This document shows positions 45,003-46,667 of a DNA stretch of 46,667 bases, piece after piece (within the stretch, counting starts at the first letter, position 1; each line of letters starts with the position of its first letter). Position numbers and translations under genes: made by a program. The DNA comes from JBBIGV01 sp037447335 (GTDB lineage: Bacteria; Bacteroidota; Ignavibacteria; Ignavibacteriales; Ignavibacteriaceae): contig JBBIGV010000024.1 of assembly GCA_037447335.1 (NCBI GenBank), forward strand, positions 1 to 46,667. Reading direction: 5' to 3'. Below the pieces are notes generated by a model. That model was given only the letters and a program-made list of their open reading frames with translations, was not told the DNA's origin and did no database searches.

Positions 45003-45686
45003 ATGCAGGAAAATAACGACTTTTTAAGATTTGTGCCGATTTTTGCCGAACTTGATGAGGCAACCCTGGCAAAAATTACTAAACTGGGAGTGAAGACAAA
45101 ATTCTCGAAAGACAATTTAATTTTAACCGAAAATGAAACCGGCACAGCTTTTTTCGTCATCATTAAGGGGAAAGTAAAAGTCTCCCGCGTTAGTGATGAC
45201 AATAAAGAAGTTATCCTCACAATTCTTAATGATTCTGATTTCTTCGGCGAAATGGCAATCCTTGATGGTATGAGCCGGTCTGCTAATGTAACAGCAATGG
45301 AGGATTCCGAACTTTTTATTATCCAAAGAAGTGATTTTCTGGATCTGCTTTATTCACATCCCGAAGTTTCTGCAGCGCTGCTGCAGGAACTGACAAAACG
45401 CCTTCGTAATGCTGATATGAAAATAAAATCATTATCATTGAAAGATGCTGAAGGAAAAGTAGCTACTGTAATTCTTCAACTGGCTGATGAGTTCGGTAAA
45501 ATAAAACAGGGAAAAGTAGAGATAGAGAAACTGCCATACCAGCATGATATGGCAAATATGGCGGGCACATCAAGAGAAACAATATCAAGAACACTTCACT
45601 CATTTGCAAAGAAAGGATTGATTGAATTAGAGGGCTCTAAATTACGAATACTTAATTACGAACAATTCAAGGAACTTTTTGACTAA
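45003..45686 (+). CDS. Crp/Fnr-family transcription regulator
   Basis: The ~227-residue protein has a cyclic-nucleotide-binding beta-roll (~10-125; FFVIIKGKVKVSRV, FFGEMAILDGMSRSANVTAMEDSEL, which includes the phosphate-binding-cassette-like GEMAILDG..RSA) and a helix-turn-helix (~165-215; DMANMAGTSRETISRTLHSF). It lacks the N-terminal cysteines of oxygen-sensing FNR, so a nucleotide or other ligand is more likely. I chose ATG 45003, which gives the normal family length; the TTG at 44943 would add 20 residues. The PHP gene follows 23 nt downstream. Confidence 0.9.
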   Translation: MQENNDFLRFVPIFAELDEATLAKITKLGVKTKFSKDNLILTENETGTAFFVIIKGKVKVSRVSDDNKEVILTILNDSDFFGEMAILDGMSRSANVTAMEDSELFIIQRSDFLDLLYSHPEVSAALLQELTKRLRNADMKIKSLSLKDAEGKVATVILQLADEFGKIKQGKVEIEKLPYQHDMANMAGTSRETISRTLHSFAKKGLIELEGSKLRILNYEQFKELFD

Positions 45687-45709
45687 GTATCCTTTGTCAT
45701 TCATACATT

Positions 45710-46558
45710 ATGATCAATAAAGCAGATCTTCATACTCATACTACCCATTCTGATGGTCATTTCACCCCAGGGGAACTTGTGATGAAAGCCAGAAGCGCAG
45801 GTATTGATGTACTTGGAATAACCGATCACGATAACGTAAACGCCATTGATGAAGCAATTGAAAAGGGCAGTGAGTTGGGTGTTGAGATAATCCCCGGTGT
45901 AGAAATCAGTTCAGATATAAAAGACAGGGAAATTCACATACTCGGGTATTTTGTTGACCCGGAAAGCCCTGAGCTTGAACATTACCTGAAATTTTTTCGC
46001 GAAGAAAGAATTAAACGTGCTGCAAGGATTGTTAAAAAACTAAATAACATTGGACTTCACCTGACTATTGATGAGGTTCTTGAAAGAGCTAAAAACTCAG
46101 CAGTAGGGCGCCCTCACATCGCTCAAACGATGTTCGAAAAAGGATTGGTTGAAACTTATTTCGAGGCTTTCTATAAGTACATTGGTAATAACTGCCCGGC
46201 GTATGAAAAGAAAGTCCATCTTTCACCTCAAAGTGCTTTTAAGATTATCAGTGATGCAGGTGGATTATCATTTATTGCTCACCCCGGGTATATGTCTGAA
46301 GCAATACTTAAAGAACTTATCGAGGCTGGGGTTGATGGTATAGAGGTGGTACATCCATCACATTCGCCGCAGCAGGTAAAATTTTACAGGGGTATTGTGC
46401 ACGAGTATTTTCTTTTAGAGTGCGGGGGGTCGGATTTTCATGGCGGCAAACGTGAAGATGAAGCAAATCTTGGAAAGTTCTTTTTATCAGGTTCAATAAT
46501 AGACGCTATGAGAAGCAGGTTAGTCGGCACTAAGAACAGCAGGCATTATTTATCATAA
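45710..46558 (+). CDS. PHP-domain phosphoesterase (RnaAM/TrpH-like)
   Basis: The 282-residue protein has the PHP metal-binding motifs: DLHTHTTHSDG at ~5-15, GITDHDNV near 38, PGVEISSDIKDREIHILGYF at ~63-83, FIAHPGY near 187 and GGSDFHG near 242. This matches the family of 3',5'-nucleoside bisphosphate phosphatases and 5'-3' exonucleases on short RNA. It was probably co-transcribed with the Crp-family gene, and a terminator follows. Confidence 0.9.
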   Translation: MINKADLHTHTTHSDGHFTPGELVMKARSAGIDVLGITDHDNVNAIDEAIEKGSELGVEIIPGVEISSDIKDREIHILGYFVDPESPELEHYLKFFREERIKRAARIVKKLNNIGLHLTIDEVLERAKNSAVGRPHIAQTMFEKGLVETYFEAFYKYIGNNCPAYEKKVHLSPQSAFKIISDAGGLSFIAHPGYMSEAILKELIEAGVDGIEVVHPSHSPQQVKFYRGIVHEYFLLECGGSDFHGGKREDEANLGKFFLSGSIIDAMRSRLVGTKNSRHYLS

Positions 46559-46568
46559 GCTTACTAAG

Positions 46569-46597
46569 CAGTTCTATTGTTATAGAACTGTTTTTAT
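46569..46597 (+). terminator. Rho-independent terminator
   Basis: Arms CAGTTCTAT/ATAGAACTG with a TGTT loop are followed by TTTTTATTTT, 11 nt after the stop of the PHP gene. The last 70 bases of the window show nothing recognisable. Confidence 0.88.
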
Positions 46598-46667
46598 TTT
46601 AACCGGTTTAACTTTTCCTGACTTACGCATTGGGACACCCTAAACTTATATCAAATAATTTTAACAA

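Noticed and set aside
1..46667. tRNA or rRNA genes
   Set aside because: No T-loop/acceptor pattern or rRNA sequence was recognised on either strand by eye; a covariance-model scan would be needed to exclude small RNAs.

Overview
The window (about 37% G+C by eye) looks like chromosomal DNA of a Bacteroidota/Chlorobi-group bacterium, most likely an Ignavibacteria-type organism. The main evidence is a secreted Asp-box protein ending in a type A T9SS sorting domain (LEQNYPNPFNP...), together with LytTR/LytS-type two-component genes, separate secD and secF genes, and many PP2C/STAS regulators. This placement is an inference from protein style; no rRNA or other phylogenetic marker is present.

Layout. 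1-8.2 kb (all minus strand): the 5' part of a secreted protein that runs off the left edge, a CoA-acylating aldehyde dehydrogenase, an alpha/beta-hydrolase-fold protein lacking its nucleophile, a LiaF-like/LytS/LytR operon and a methionine gamma-lyase-like PLP enzyme. 8.2-8.9 kb: a repeat-rich intergenic region. 8.9-17.6 kb (plus strand): a PspC-domain peptide, a sorbosone-dehydrogenase-like beta-propeller, a large T9SS cargo, secD-secF, a YiiX-like cysteine hydrolase and a small lipoprotein. 17.8-25.8 kb (minus strand): a type I restriction-modification operon (hsdM, hsdS, hsdR, then a short YgjP-like metallopeptidase) interrupted by two IS200/REP-associated Y1 transposase genes and at least fifteen short perfect hairpins. 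25.8-35.9 kb: a signalling block with three SpoIIE/RsbU-type PP2C phosphatases, two STAS antagonists, one RsbW-type kinase and an ECF sigma/anti-sigma pair. 35.9-46.7 kb: purA, a sensor kinase, nadA, aroK-aroB, an outer-membrane barrel, a PpiD/SurA-like foldase, a Crp-family regulator and a PHP phosphoesterase.

The most unusual material is repetitive DNA. In the hsd operon the hairpins sit exactly at gene boundaries: one carries the stop codon of a transposase, one codes for the last 14 residues of HsdS, and one lies 4 nt before the HsdS start codon. They fall into two sequence classes that keep a 2-nt loop and change both arms together. Separately, a MITE-like element of about 118 bp with 14-bp terminal inverted repeats occurs near-identically at 8.55 kb and, inverted, at 21.86 kb, with a diverged relative at 1.0 kb. 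At 8.55 kb it is nested inside a second repeat family whose other copy lies at 2.85 kb.

The 25.8-35.9 kb block reads as a partner-switching network: the phosphatases would dephosphorylate STAS antagonists, which then compete for the RsbW-type kinase. The output factor is not evident in the window. The adjacent ECF sigma factor has its own coupled anti-sigma gene.
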